Shown piece after piece: positions 1 to 7,638 of a stretch of DNA of 64,000 nucleotides. The DNA comes from Streptomyces shenzhenensis (lineage in GTDB: Bacteria > Actinomycetota > Actinomycetes > Streptomycetales > Streptomycetaceae). The notes under the pieces were generated by a model that had not been told where the DNA came from, did not search any database, and worked only from the letters and a program-made list of their open reading frames with translations. Made by a program: the position numbers and the translations under genes. Numbering within the stretch: position 1 is the first letter of the stretch; the number at the start of each line of letters is the position of its first letter. The stretch lies in assembly GCF_021462265.1 (NCBI RefSeq), contig NZ_JAJONF010000036.1:29846-93845 (forward strand). Reading direction: 5' to 3'.

Positions 1-405
1 GTGGAGGCGGACGGCGAGGGCCGCGCGTACGTCGTCGACTTCAAGACCGGGAAACAGGCGCCCAGCGCGGCCGAGGTGGCCCGCCATCCGCAGCTCGCCG
101 TCTACCAGCTCGCGGTCCGCGAGGGGGCCGTCGACGAGGCCTTCGACGGCGTCCGGCCCGAGCCCGGCGGCGCCGAACTGGTCCACCTCAGACAGGGCGC
201 CGCCCAGCGCGACGGCGGTGAGACCCTGCCCAAGGTGCAGGCGCAGGAGCCGCTGGAGGGAGAGTGGGTCGGAGATCTGCTGGCCACCGCCGCCGGCAAG
301 GTCCTCGACGAGCGGTTCGGGCCGACCACCGGCCAGCACTGCACCCACTGCGCCTTCCGCGCGTCGTGCAGCGCGCGACCGGAGGGGCGGCACGTGGTGG
401 AGTGA
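1..405 (+). CDS. adnA: C-terminal end of AdnA-like helicase-nuclease (partial)
   Basis: The gene is cut by the left edge of the window; the GTG at base 1 is probably internal. What remains is a RecB-type PD-(D/E)XK nuclease domain: DFKTGK carries the catalytic Asp and Lys, and the following QLAVYQLAV helix is the usual Q-x3-Y motif. The last residues hold three cysteines in CTHCAFRASC, like the C-terminal iron-sulfur cysteines of AddB/AdnA nucleases (a fourth ligand would lie upstream, outside the window). The next gene encodes a full UvrD-type helicase with its own nuclease domain, so the pair fits actinobacterial AdnAB, the heterodimeric helicase-nuclease that resects double-strand breaks. 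The adnA-then-adnB order is as in mycobacteria. The motor domains cannot be checked here. Confidence 0.8.
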   Translation: MEADGEGRAYVVDFKTGKQAPSAAEVARHPQLAVYQLAVREGAVDEAFDGVRPEPGGAELVHLRQGAAQRDGGETLPKVQAQEPLEGEWVGDLLATAAGKVLDERFGPTTGQHCTHCAFRASCSARPEGRHVVE

Positions 406-456
406 GCGCCGCGGCATCGGTCGTGCTGTGGCACCGGTTTGTGCTGTGTGCATCGA

Positions 457-479
457 TTGTCAGTGCCCGCCGCTAGCCT
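457..479 (+). promoter_or_regulatory. RecA-independent DNA-damage (PafBC-type) promoter of the AdnB-like gene
   Basis: TTGTCAGTGCC, six bases, then TAGCCT: a near-exact match to the actinobacterial RecA-NDp consensus (TTGTCAGTGGC-N6-TAGGGT) recognised with the help of PafBC. The -10 element ends eight bases before the ATG at 488, so the transcript would be leaderless or nearly so. The match is seen; activity is inferred. Confidence 0.75.
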
Positions 480-487
480 CTTGTCTC

Positions 488-3400
488 ATGCTCGCCCGTC
501 TCACCGACCCCGATCAGCTCAAAGAGCTCCTCGGTATCCCGTTCACCCCGGAGCAGACGGCCTGCATCACCGCGCCGCCCGCCCCGCAGGTGATCGTGGC
601 CGGGGCCGGATCGGGCAAGACGACGGTGATGGCGGCCCGCGTGGTCTGGCTGGTCGGCACCGGGCAGGTGGCCCCGGAGCAGGTCCTCGGCCTGACCTTC
701 ACCAACAAGGCGGCCGGTGAACTCGCCGAGCGCGTCCGCAAGGCACTCGTCAGGGCCGGCGTCACCGACCCGGACACCATCGACCCGGACAATCCGCCCG
801 GCGAGCCGGTCATCTCCACGTACCACGCCTTCGCGGGCCGGCTGCTGACCGACCACGGCCTGCGCATCGGCCTGGAGCCGACCTCCCGGCTGCTCGCCGA
901 CGCCACCCGCTACCAGCTCGCCGCGCGGGTGCTGCGCGAGGCCCCCGGTCCCTACCCGGCCCTCACCCGCTCCTTCGCCGACCTGGTCAGCGACCTGCTC
1001 GCCCTCGACTCCGAGCTCGCCGAACACCTGGTGCGCCCCGAGGAGCTGCGGGCCTGGGACGCCGGCCTGCTGAACACCCTGGCAGGGGTGAAGCTCGGCA
1101 ACGCCGACCTGCGCAAGGTCCCCGAGACCGCCGCGGCGCGCCGTGAACTGGCCGAGCTCGTCGTCCGCTACCGGGCCGCCAAACGGGAGCGGGACCTGCT
1201 CGACTTCGGCGACCAGATCGCGCTGTCCGCGTCCCTGGCCGGCGTCGCCGAGGTGGGCCGGCTGCTGCGCGACGAGTTCCGGGTCGTACTCCTCGACGAG
1301 TACCAGGACACCTCGGTCGCGCAACGCGTGCTGCTCGCAGGCCTGTTCGGCGCCGGCACCGGCCACCCCGTGACCGCGGTCGGCGACCCCTGCCAGGCCA
1401 TCTACGGCTGGCGCGGCGCCTCGGTCGCCAACCTCGACGACTTCCCCGAACACTTCGCGCACGCCGACGGGCGCCCCGCCACCCGCCAGGCGCTCAGCGA
1501 GAACCGCCGCAGCGGCGGTCGCCTCCTCGACCTCGCCAACGACCTCGCCGAGCCGCTGCGGGCCATGCACGCGGGCGTGCAGGCCCTGCGCCCGGCCCCG
1601 GGCGCCGAGCGGGACGGCACGGTCCGCTGCGCCCTGCTGCGTACCCACGGCGAGGAGATGGACTGGATCGCCGACTCGCTCGCCCACCTCGTCCGCACCG
1701 GCACGGCGCCCGGCGAGATCGCGGTCCTGTGCCGTACGGCGACCGACTTCGCGGAGATCCAGGGCGCCCTCGTCGCCCGTGACATCCCCGTCGAGGTCGT
1801 CGGCCTCTCCGGGCTGCTGCACCTGCCCGAGGTCGCCGACCTCGTCGCCGTCTGCGAGGTGCTTCAGGACCCGGGCGCCAACGCGTCCCTGGTCCGGCTG
1901 CTGACCGGCCCGCGCTGGCGCATCGGCCCCCGTGACCTCGCCCTCCTCGGCCGCCGCGCCCGGCTGCTGGTGACGCACGCGCGCGTGGGCGACGCCGACG
2001 ATCCGGACCGCAGGCTCGCCGAGGCCGTCGAAGGGGTCGACCCCGCCGAGGTGATATCCCTCGCGGACGCCCTGGACACGTTCCTGGAGCTGCCGTTCGA
2101 CAGCGACCGGCAGGACGACGGGCTGCCGTTCTCGCCGGACGCGCGCGTGCGCTTCGCCCGCCTCGCCACCGAACTGCGTGAGCTGCGCCGCTCCCTGTCC
2201 GACCCGCTGATGGACGTCCTGCACCGCGTCCTCGCGGTCACCGGCCTGGAGGTGGAGCTGTCCGCGTCCCCGCACGCGCTGGCAGCCCGCCGCCGCGAGA
2301 CGCTCTCCAACTTCCTGGACGTCGCCGCCTCCTTCGCGGCTGGTGACCAGGAGGCGAGCCTGCTGGCCTTCCTCGGCTTCCTGCGTACCGCCGCCCAGTA
2401 CGAGAAGGGCCTGGACAACGCCCTGCCCGGCGGCGAGAACACCGTCAAGGTGCTCACCGCGCACAAGTCCAAGGGCCTGGAGTGGGACGTCGTCGCCGTC
2501 CCCGGGCTGGTCAAGGGCACCTTCCCGAGCAGCCAGGGGCGCGAGAAGTGGACCGCCCAGGCCAAGGTGCTCCCGCACGCCCTGCGCGGCGACACCGCCA
2601 CCCTGCCCGACGTCGAGGCCTGGGACTCGCGGGGCATGAGGGCCTTCCACGAGGCCATGAAGGACCACCAGCACACCGAGGAACTCCGCCTCGGCTACGT
2701 CACGTTCACCCGCCCCCGGACCCTGCTCCTCGGCTCCGGCCACTGGTGGGGCCCCAGCCAGAAGAAGCCGCGCGGCCCCTCCGACTTCCTCCGGGCCCTG
2801 TACGACCACTGCGCCGCCGGACACGGCGAGATCGAGGCCTGGGCCGACGAACCGGAGGCGGACGAGGAGAACCCGGCCCTGCACACGGCGAGCGCCGACC
2901 AGGTGTGGCCGCTGCCCCTGGACGCGGCCGCCCTGGACCGCCGCCGCGCGGCCGCCGCGACCGTCCTCGCCCACCTGGACGCCCTCACGGCCGGAACCGG
3001 CTCGGGCACTCCCGCGGACCACGACCCGGCCACCGCCGTGGAGGACCCGGACTGGCCCCCGCCGCCCGAGGAGGACGAACCCGACCCCTACGGGGACGAC
3101 TTCCCGGACGCGGACTCCGCCGACTGGGACTCCTGGAGCACCGACCGCCCCGACCCCTGGAGCACCGACCGCCCCACCGTCCCGCACCAGGTCACGCCCG
3201 CCGAGCGCACCCCCCGGCGCACGCCGGCTCAGGACCGTGCTCCGCTCGGCCCCCGCACCCCCCTCAGCCACAGCCCCCTCAGCCCCGAGGAAGCTCGCGT
3301 CGTCGCCTCCTGGGACCGCGACCTCGACGCGCTCACCGGCGAGCTGCTGCGCGCCCGCCAGAACGTCACCGACGTCCCCCTGCCGGCCACGCTGTCCGCG

Positions 3401-4009
3401 ACCCAGCTGATGCGGCTCGCCGAGGACCCGGACGGGCTCGCACAGGAACTCGCGCGCCCCATGCCACGCGCTCCGCAACCGGCCGCGCGCCGGGGCACCC
3501 GCTTCCACGCCTGGGTCGAGGCACGCTTCGAAGAGCTCACGCTGCCCATGCTGGAGCCCGACGAACTGCCCGGCGGCGACGCGGAGATCGCGGACGAACG
3601 CGACCTCGAAGCCCTCAAGGAGGCCTTCGAGCGCACCGAGTACGCGCGGCGAACGCCGTACCGCGTCGAGGCCCCCTTCCAGCTCACCCTCGCGGGCCGG
3701 GTCGTCAGGGGCCGTATCGACGCCGTCTACCGGACGGACCGCGGCGACGGGGCGACGTACGAGATCGTCGACTGGAAGACGAGCCGCGTGCGCCCCGCCG
3801 ACCCGCTCCAGCTGGCGATCTACCGGATCGGGTGGGCCGAGCAGCAGGGTGTGCCGCCCGAGTCGGTCACCGCCACGTTCGTGTACGTGCGCACCGGTGA
3901 GGTCGAACGACCGGAGGACCTCCCCGACCGAGCCGCCCTGGAAAGGCTGATGGTCGGACAAACTGAGTGTGACGAATCGCCCGCCGAGGATGTCGGTCCG
4001 GGCCGATAG
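488..4009 (+). CDS. adnB: AdnB-like UvrD/REP helicase with C-terminal RecB nuclease domain
   Basis: Predicted 1173-residue ATP-dependent helicase-nuclease acting on double-strand breaks, probably as the motor partner of the protein encoded just upstream. Walker A AGAGSGKTT is near residues 38-46, Walker B/motif II LLDEYQDT near 268, and motif V (AHKSKGLEWDVV) near 660. A low-complexity Asp/Pro-rich linker lies near 850-930. A PD-(D/E)XK nuclease domain follows, with IVDWKTSR and QLAIYRIGW near 1090-1115. It lacks the C-terminal cysteine cluster of the upstream gene, as expected for AdnB rather than AdnA. The intact Walker A also fits AdnB, the lead motor in mycobacteria. The ATG at 488 was chosen because it sits directly behind the damage-type promoter and starts the conserved protein; the open frame extends upstream without homology. 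Confidence 0.9.
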   Translation: MLARLTDPDQLKELLGIPFTPEQTACITAPPAPQVIVAGAGSGKTTVMAARVVWLVGTGQVAPEQVLGLTFTNKAAGELAERVRKALVRAGVTDPDTIDPDNPPGEPVISTYHAFAGRLLTDHGLRIGLEPTSRLLADATRYQLAARVLREAPGPYPALTRSFADLVSDLLALDSELAEHLVRPEELRAWDAGLLNTLAGVKLGNADLRKVPETAAARRELAELVVRYRAAKRERDLLDFGDQIALSASLAGVAEVGRLLRDEFRVVLLDEYQDTSVAQRVLLAGLFGAGTGHPVTAVGDPCQAIYGWRGASVANLDDFPEHFAHADGRPATRQALSENRRSGGRLLDLANDLAEPLRAMHAGVQALRPAPGAERDGTVRCALLRTHGEEMDWIADSLAHLVRTGTAPGEIAVLCRTATDFAEIQGALVARDIPVEVVGLSGLLHLPEVADLVAVCEVLQDPGANASLVRLLTGPRWRIGPRDLALLGRRARLLVTHARVGDADDPDRRLAEAVEGVDPAEVISLADALDTFLELPFDSDRQDDGLPFSPDARVRFARLATELRELRRSLSDPLMDVLHRVLAVTGLEVELSASPHALAARRRETLSNFLDVAASFAAGDQEASLLAFLGFLRTAAQYEKGLDNALPGGENTVKVLTAHKSKGLEWDVVAVPGLVKGTFPSSQGREKWTAQAKVLPHALRGDTATLPDVEAWDSRGMRAFHEAMKDHQHTEELRLGYVTFTRPRTLLLGSGHWWGPSQKKPRGPSDFLRALYDHCAAGHGEIEAWADEPEADEENPALHTASADQVWPLPLDAAALDRRRAAAATVLAHLDALTAGTGSGTPADHDPATAVEDPDWPPPPEEDEPDPYGDDFPDADSADWDSWSTDRPDPWSTDRPTVPHQVTPAERTPRRTPAQDRAPLGPRTPLSHSPLSPEEARVVASWDRDLDALTGELLRARQNVTDVPLPATLSATQLMRLAEDPDGLAQELARPMPRAPQPAARRGTRFHAWVEARFEELTLPMLEPDELPGGDAEIADERDLEALKEAFERTEYARRTPYRVEAPFQLTLAGRVVRGRIDAVYRTDRGDGATYEIVDWKTSRVRPADPLQLAIYRIGWAEQQGVPPESVTATFVYVRTGEVERPEDLPDRAALERLMVGQTECDESPAEDVGPGR

Positions 4010-4019
4010 GCTCGTGACC

Positions 4020-5423
4020 ATGAGCCAGACCCCGGACAGCGCTGTCCGTACGTACATCGAGCAGTACCGCGCCGCCTTCCTCGACGACCTCGCCGAATGG
4101 CTGCGCATCCCCTCCGTGTCGGCCCAGCCCGACCACGCCCCCGATGTACGCCGCAGTGCCGACTGGCTCGCCGCCAAGCTGACGGAGACCGGCTTCCCGA
4201 CGGTCGAGGTCTGGGAGACACCCGGCGCCCCGGCCGTCTTCGCCGAGTGGCCCGCGGGCGACCCCGAGGCCCCCACGGTCCTGGTCTACGGCCATCACGA
4301 CGTGCAGCCCGCCGCCCGCGAGGACGGCTGGGACAGCGAGCCCTTCGAGCCCGTCGTCCGGGGAGACCGCCTCTACGCGCGCGGGGCTGCCGACGACAAG
4401 GGCCAGGTGTTCTTCCACACACTCGGCGTCCGAGCCCATCTCGCCGCCACCGGCCGCACCGCACCCGCCGTCACCCTGAAGCTGCTGATCGAGGGCGAGG
4501 AGGAATCCGGCTCGCCGAACTTCCGGGCGCTCGTCGAGCGGCGGGCCGAGCGGCTCGCCGCCGACGTGGTGATCGTCTCCGACACCGGAATGTGGTCCGA
4601 GGACACCCCCACGGTGTGCACCGGCATGCGCGGGCTCGCCGAGTGCCAGATCGTTCTGCACGGCCCCGACCAGGACATCCACTCCGGTGCCTTCGGCGGC
4701 GCCGTCCCCAACCCGGCCACCGTCGCGGCCCGCCTGGTCGCCGCCCTGCACGACGAGCACGCGCGCGTGGCGATCCCCGGCTTCTACGAGGGCGTCGTGG
4801 AACTCAGCGAGCGCGAGCGGCGGTTGTGGGCCGAGTTGCCGTTCGACGAGGAGGGCTGGCTGCGCGAGGCGCATTCCTACGCCACCGAGGGCGAGGCGGG
4901 GCACACCACGCTGGAGCGCGTCTGGGCCCGCCCCACCGCCGAGGTCAACGGGATCGGCGGCGGCTACCAAGGCCCCGGCAGCAAGACGATCATCCCGTCC
5001 TCGGCGCTGCTGAAGCTGTCGTTCCGGCTGGTGGCCGGGCAGGAACCCGACCACATCGAGAAGATCGTCCGCGCCTGGGCCACCGAACGGATCCCCGCCG
5101 GGATCCGCGCCGAGATCACCTTCCTTCCGGCCACGCGCCCGTGCCTGACCCCGCTCGACCATCCCGGCCTCCAGTCCCTGGCCCGCGCCATGGGCCGGGC
5201 CTTCGAAGGACCGGTCCGGTTCACCCGTTCGGGTGGCTCGGGACCCGCCGCGGACCTGCAGGACGTCCTCGGCGCGCCCGTCCTCTTCCTGGGCATCTCC
5301 GTCCCCTCCGACGGCTGGCACGCCCCGAACGAGAAGGTCGAGCTGGACCTTCTCCTCAAGGGCGTCGAGACCAGCGCCTACCTGTGGGGCGACCTCGCCG
5401 AGAACTGGCGCCATGCCACCTGA
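4020..5423 (+). CDS. M20 family dipeptidase (zinc metallopeptidase)
   Basis: A 467-residue cytoplasmic peptidase of the M20/ArgE-DapE-carnosinase type that removes or splits short peptides. Metal-binding and catalytic signatures are visible: YGHHDVQP near residue 90, GAADDKGQ near 120, EGEEESGS near 160 with the catalytic Glu, SDTGM near 190, and a late HAPNEKV. The lid domain between them has GGYQGPGSKTIIP. It begins ten bases after the helicase stop, so it may be cotranscribed with it. The ATG at 4020 gives the conserved N-terminus; a GTG two codons earlier is possible. The exact peptide substrate cannot be read from sequence. Confidence 0.88.
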   Translation: MSQTPDSAVRTYIEQYRAAFLDDLAEWLRIPSVSAQPDHAPDVRRSADWLAAKLTETGFPTVEVWETPGAPAVFAEWPAGDPEAPTVLVYGHHDVQPAAREDGWDSEPFEPVVRGDRLYARGAADDKGQVFFHTLGVRAHLAATGRTAPAVTLKLLIEGEEESGSPNFRALVERRAERLAADVVIVSDTGMWSEDTPTVCTGMRGLAECQIVLHGPDQDIHSGAFGGAVPNPATVAARLVAALHDEHARVAIPGFYEGVVELSERERRLWAELPFDEEGWLREAHSYATEGEAGHTTLERVWARPTAEVNGIGGGYQGPGSKTIIPSSALLKLSFRLVAGQEPDHIEKIVRAWATERIPAGIRAEITFLPATRPCLTPLDHPGLQSLARAMGRAFEGPVRFTRSGGSGPAADLQDVLGAPVLFLGISVPSDGWHAPNEKVELDLLLKGVETSAYLWGDLAENWRHAT

Positions 5424-5578
5424 GACACCGACGCCGTCCGCGACGGCACCGCGGGCGGGGCACACTGGAAGGACCGCCCCGCCTGCCCCGCCGCCGCCCG
5501 ACCCGGTCCCCTCCCGCCCTTCGTCCCGCTGAACCGCCCGCTGAAACATCCGTTGCACTGGGGGAGTTGGAAGCACCC

Positions 5579-6523
5579 GTGACCACCTGGACCGACCACA
5601 CCGCCGATCGACCCATCTCGCTCACCGCCCCGAGCGGCATCGACCGAGCCGCCCACCACCGGCTCGACGAGGCCTGGCTCGCGGCGGCGTGGAGCCACCC
5701 CGACACCCGCTGTTTCGTGGTCTCCGGCGGCCAGGTCCTCATCGACGAGACGCCCGACGGCCGCACCGAACTCGTCATGACGCCCTCCTTCGAGGCCCCC
5801 CTCACCGAGGCACACCGCTACTTCCTGGGCACCGACGAGGACGGCGTCAGTTACTTCGCCCTCCAGAAGGACGCCCTGCCCGGCCGCATCGACCAGTCCG
5901 CGCGCCCGGCCGGTCTGCGCGAGGCCGGACTGCTGCTGTCACCCCGGGACACGAGCCTGATGGTGCACGCGGTCGGCCTGGAGAACTGGCAGCGCACCCA
6001 CCGCTTCTGCTCCCGGTGCGGCGAGCGCACGGTCATCGCCGCCGCCGGCCACATCCGCCGCTGTCCCGCCTGCGGCGCCGAGCACTACCCGCGCACCGAC
6101 CCGGCAGTGATCATGGCCGTCACCGACGAGGACGACCGCATCCTGCTCGGCCGCCAGGTCCACTGGCCCGAGGGCCGCTTCTCCACGCTCGCCGGTTTCG
6201 TGGAGCCCGGCGAGTCCATCGAGCAGGCGGTGCGCCGCGAGGTCTTCGAGGAGGCCGGGGTCACGGTCGGCCCGGTCGAGTACGTCGCCAGCCAGCCCTG
6301 GCCGTTCCCGTCCAGCCTCATGCTCGGCTTCATGGCCCGCGCGACCTCGACCGAGATCAACGTGGACGGTGACGAGATCCACGAGGCCCGCTGGTTCTCC
6401 CGCGACGAACTCGGCGCCGCCTTCGACTCCGGCGACGTCCTGCCGCCGTACGGCATCTCCATCGCGGCCCGCCTGATCGAGATGTGGTACGGCAAACCGC
6501 TGCCGACGAGGAGCTTCGTCTGA
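5579..6523 (+). CDS. nudC: NAD(+)/NADH diphosphatase NudC
   Basis: A 314-residue NUDIX hydrolase that splits NADH to NMNH and AMP and can remove NAD caps from RNA. The order is typical: a variable N-terminal domain, a zinc ribbon with CSRC and CPAC around residues 143-163, the NUDIX box (GFVEPGESIEQAVRREVFEE) near 205, and the family-specific SQPWPFPSS about 15 residues after it, which separates NudC from other NUDIX enzymes. The GTG start is preceded by a GGGGGAG stretch. The 155 bases before it show nothing I recognise. Confidence 0.92.
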   Translation: MTTWTDHTADRPISLTAPSGIDRAAHHRLDEAWLAAAWSHPDTRCFVVSGGQVLIDETPDGRTELVMTPSFEAPLTEAHRYFLGTDEDGVSYFALQKDALPGRIDQSARPAGLREAGLLLSPRDTSLMVHAVGLENWQRTHRFCSRCGERTVIAAAGHIRRCPACGAEHYPRTDPAVIMAVTDEDDRILLGRQVHWPEGRFSTLAGFVEPGESIEQAVRREVFEEAGVTVGPVEYVASQPWPFPSSLMLGFMARATSTEINVDGDEIHEARWFSRDELGAAFDSGDVLPPYGISIAARLIEMWYGKPLPTRSFV

Positions 6524-6533
6524 GACGGCCGTC

Positions 6534-7157
6534 GTGACCGCACAGGAGTACTGGAACCACAACGTCCACTACCACCCCGTGGTGCTGGACGCGGTACCGG
6601 AAGGCTGCCGCGCCGCCCTGGACGTCGGCTGCGGCGACGGCCTGCTGGCCGCCGAGCTCGCGGCCAGGGCGGAGTCGGTGACCGGTGTGGACCGGTCGGC
6701 GGAGATGATCAGGCAGGCGCGCAAACGGGACGCCGGGAACGTCACCTTCCTGGAGGGTGACTATCTCGACGGCGCCCTCCTGGACGAGGGAGGTTACGAC
6801 TTCGTCAGCGCGGTCGCCGTCATCCACCACGCCCCCTTCGACGACGCGATCGACCGGCTGGTGCGGCTGCTCGCGCCCGGCGGCCGGCTGGTCGTCGTCG
6901 GCCTGGCACGCGACCACACCCTGCTTGACTGGGTCATCAGCGGCTGCGGGGTCCCCGCCGGCCGGCTGAACGCGCGCCGGTTCGGCGGCAAGCGGGCCCC
7001 GGCCGACATGCCCGTCGAAGACCCGATCATGACCTGGCGAGAGGTCCGGCAGTCCACCGCGCACCTGCTCCCCGGCCGCCGGTACCGGCGCAGGCTGCTG
7101 TGGCGTTACACGCTGGTGTGGGACAAGCCGGGCGGAACGCGCGAAGGCGGTCCCTGA
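6534..7157 (+). CDS. Class I SAM-dependent methyltransferase
   Basis: A 207-residue protein with a Rossmann methyltransferase fold: motif I LDVGCGDGLLAAEL near residues 30-43, the acidic motif II residue in VTGVDRS, FLEGDY, and AVIHHAP at motif IV. The substrate is not evident. The GTG start lies ten bases after the nudC stop, so it is probably in the same transcript. Its stop codon lies inside the perfect hairpin at 7146-7175. Confidence 0.82.
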   Translation: MTAQEYWNHNVHYHPVVLDAVPEGCRAALDVGCGDGLLAAELAARAESVTGVDRSAEMIRQARKRDAGNVTFLEGDYLDGALLDEGGYDFVSAVAVIHHAPFDDAIDRLVRLLAPGGRLVVVGLARDHTLLDWVISGCGVPAGRLNARRFGGKRAPADMPVEDPIMTWREVRQSTAHLLPGRRYRRRLLWRYTLVWDKPGGTREGGP

Positions 7158-7175
7158 TCTGGATCAGGGACCGCC
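7146..7175. terminator. Bidirectional hairpin between convergent genes
   Basis: A perfect 14-bp stem (arms 7146-7159 and 7162-7175) overlaps the end of the methyltransferase gene and faces the end of the mycoredoxin gene. It suits termination from both sides. There is no U-tract, as usual in Streptomyces. Confidence 0.7.
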
Positions 7176-7218
7176 CTGTGCCGGGAAACGCCGGGGAGCC
7201 TGGGAAACGCCGGGGAAC

Positions 7219-7461
7219 CTACGCGCTGACCTTCTGCTTCACCTGGGCCAGCGACGGGTTCGTCAGCGTCGAGCCGTCAGCGAAGAGCACCGTGGGCACC
7301 GTCTGGTTTCCGCCATTCGCCTTCTCCACGAACGCGGCCGACTCCGGGTCCTGCTCGATGTTGATCTCGGTGTACGCGATGCCTTCGCGGTCCAGCTGGC
7401 TCTTGAGCCGGCGGCAGTAGCCGCACCACGTGGTGCTGTACATCGTCACAGTGCCCTGCAT
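7219..7461 (-). CDS. mrx1: Mycoredoxin (glutaredoxin-like, CGYC active site)
   Basis: An 80-residue thioredoxin-fold protein with WCGYC at residues 12-16, the active-site sequence of mycoredoxin-1, which reduces mycothiol mixed disulfides. The cis-Pro loop is QTVPTVLF near 54-61, followed by the conserved DGSTLTNPS. The length equals that of known mycoredoxins. It is divergent from uvrD2. A SigR-type promoter with perfect spacing lies upstream (7509-7536), tying it to the thiol-stress regulon whose sigma factor is encoded in the same window. Confidence 0.88.
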   Translation of the reverse strand: MQGTVTMYSTTWCGYCRRLKSQLDREGIAYTEINIEQDPESAAFVEKANGGNQTVPTVLFADGSTLTNPSLAQVKQKVSA

Positions 7462-7508
7462 CTCGCTCGCACTCCTTCGGCAGGTCGGGGAAGGTCGTCC
7501 AGGGGAGG

Positions 7509-7536
7509 AACGTACGCGACCCGTCCGCCATTCCCG
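7509..7536 (-). promoter_or_regulatory. SigR-type promoter of the mycoredoxin gene
   Basis: On the minus strand, GGGAAT (ending at 7530), exactly 18 bases, then GTT at 7511-7509. This is the same architecture as the sigR promoter at 40493. A transcription start about seven bases on leaves a leader of about 40 bases before the ATG at 7461. The match is seen; use by SigR is inferred. Confidence 0.7.
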
Positions 7537-7638
7537 GGGCACGGGCGCCAGGCGGCACCTGCCGCATCAGTACGACTGCGCGGGATCGCCTGTGGACAAC
7601 CGGCACGGCCGTCTCGGGCGACCTGGCAGCATGGCCAT

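Noticed and set aside
218..487. Upstream extension of the AdnB-like frame
   Set aside because: It overlaps the end of the AdnA-like gene in another frame, has no homology, and the damage-type promoter lies at 457 with the ATG at 488.
473..4276. Long minus-strand open frame opposite the helicase and dipeptidase
   Set aside because: GC-rich antisense shadow: Val/Gly/Arg-rich product without domains, fully opposite well-supported genes. The same applies to the long antisense frames at 7567-9942, 25784-28003 and 58263-60743.
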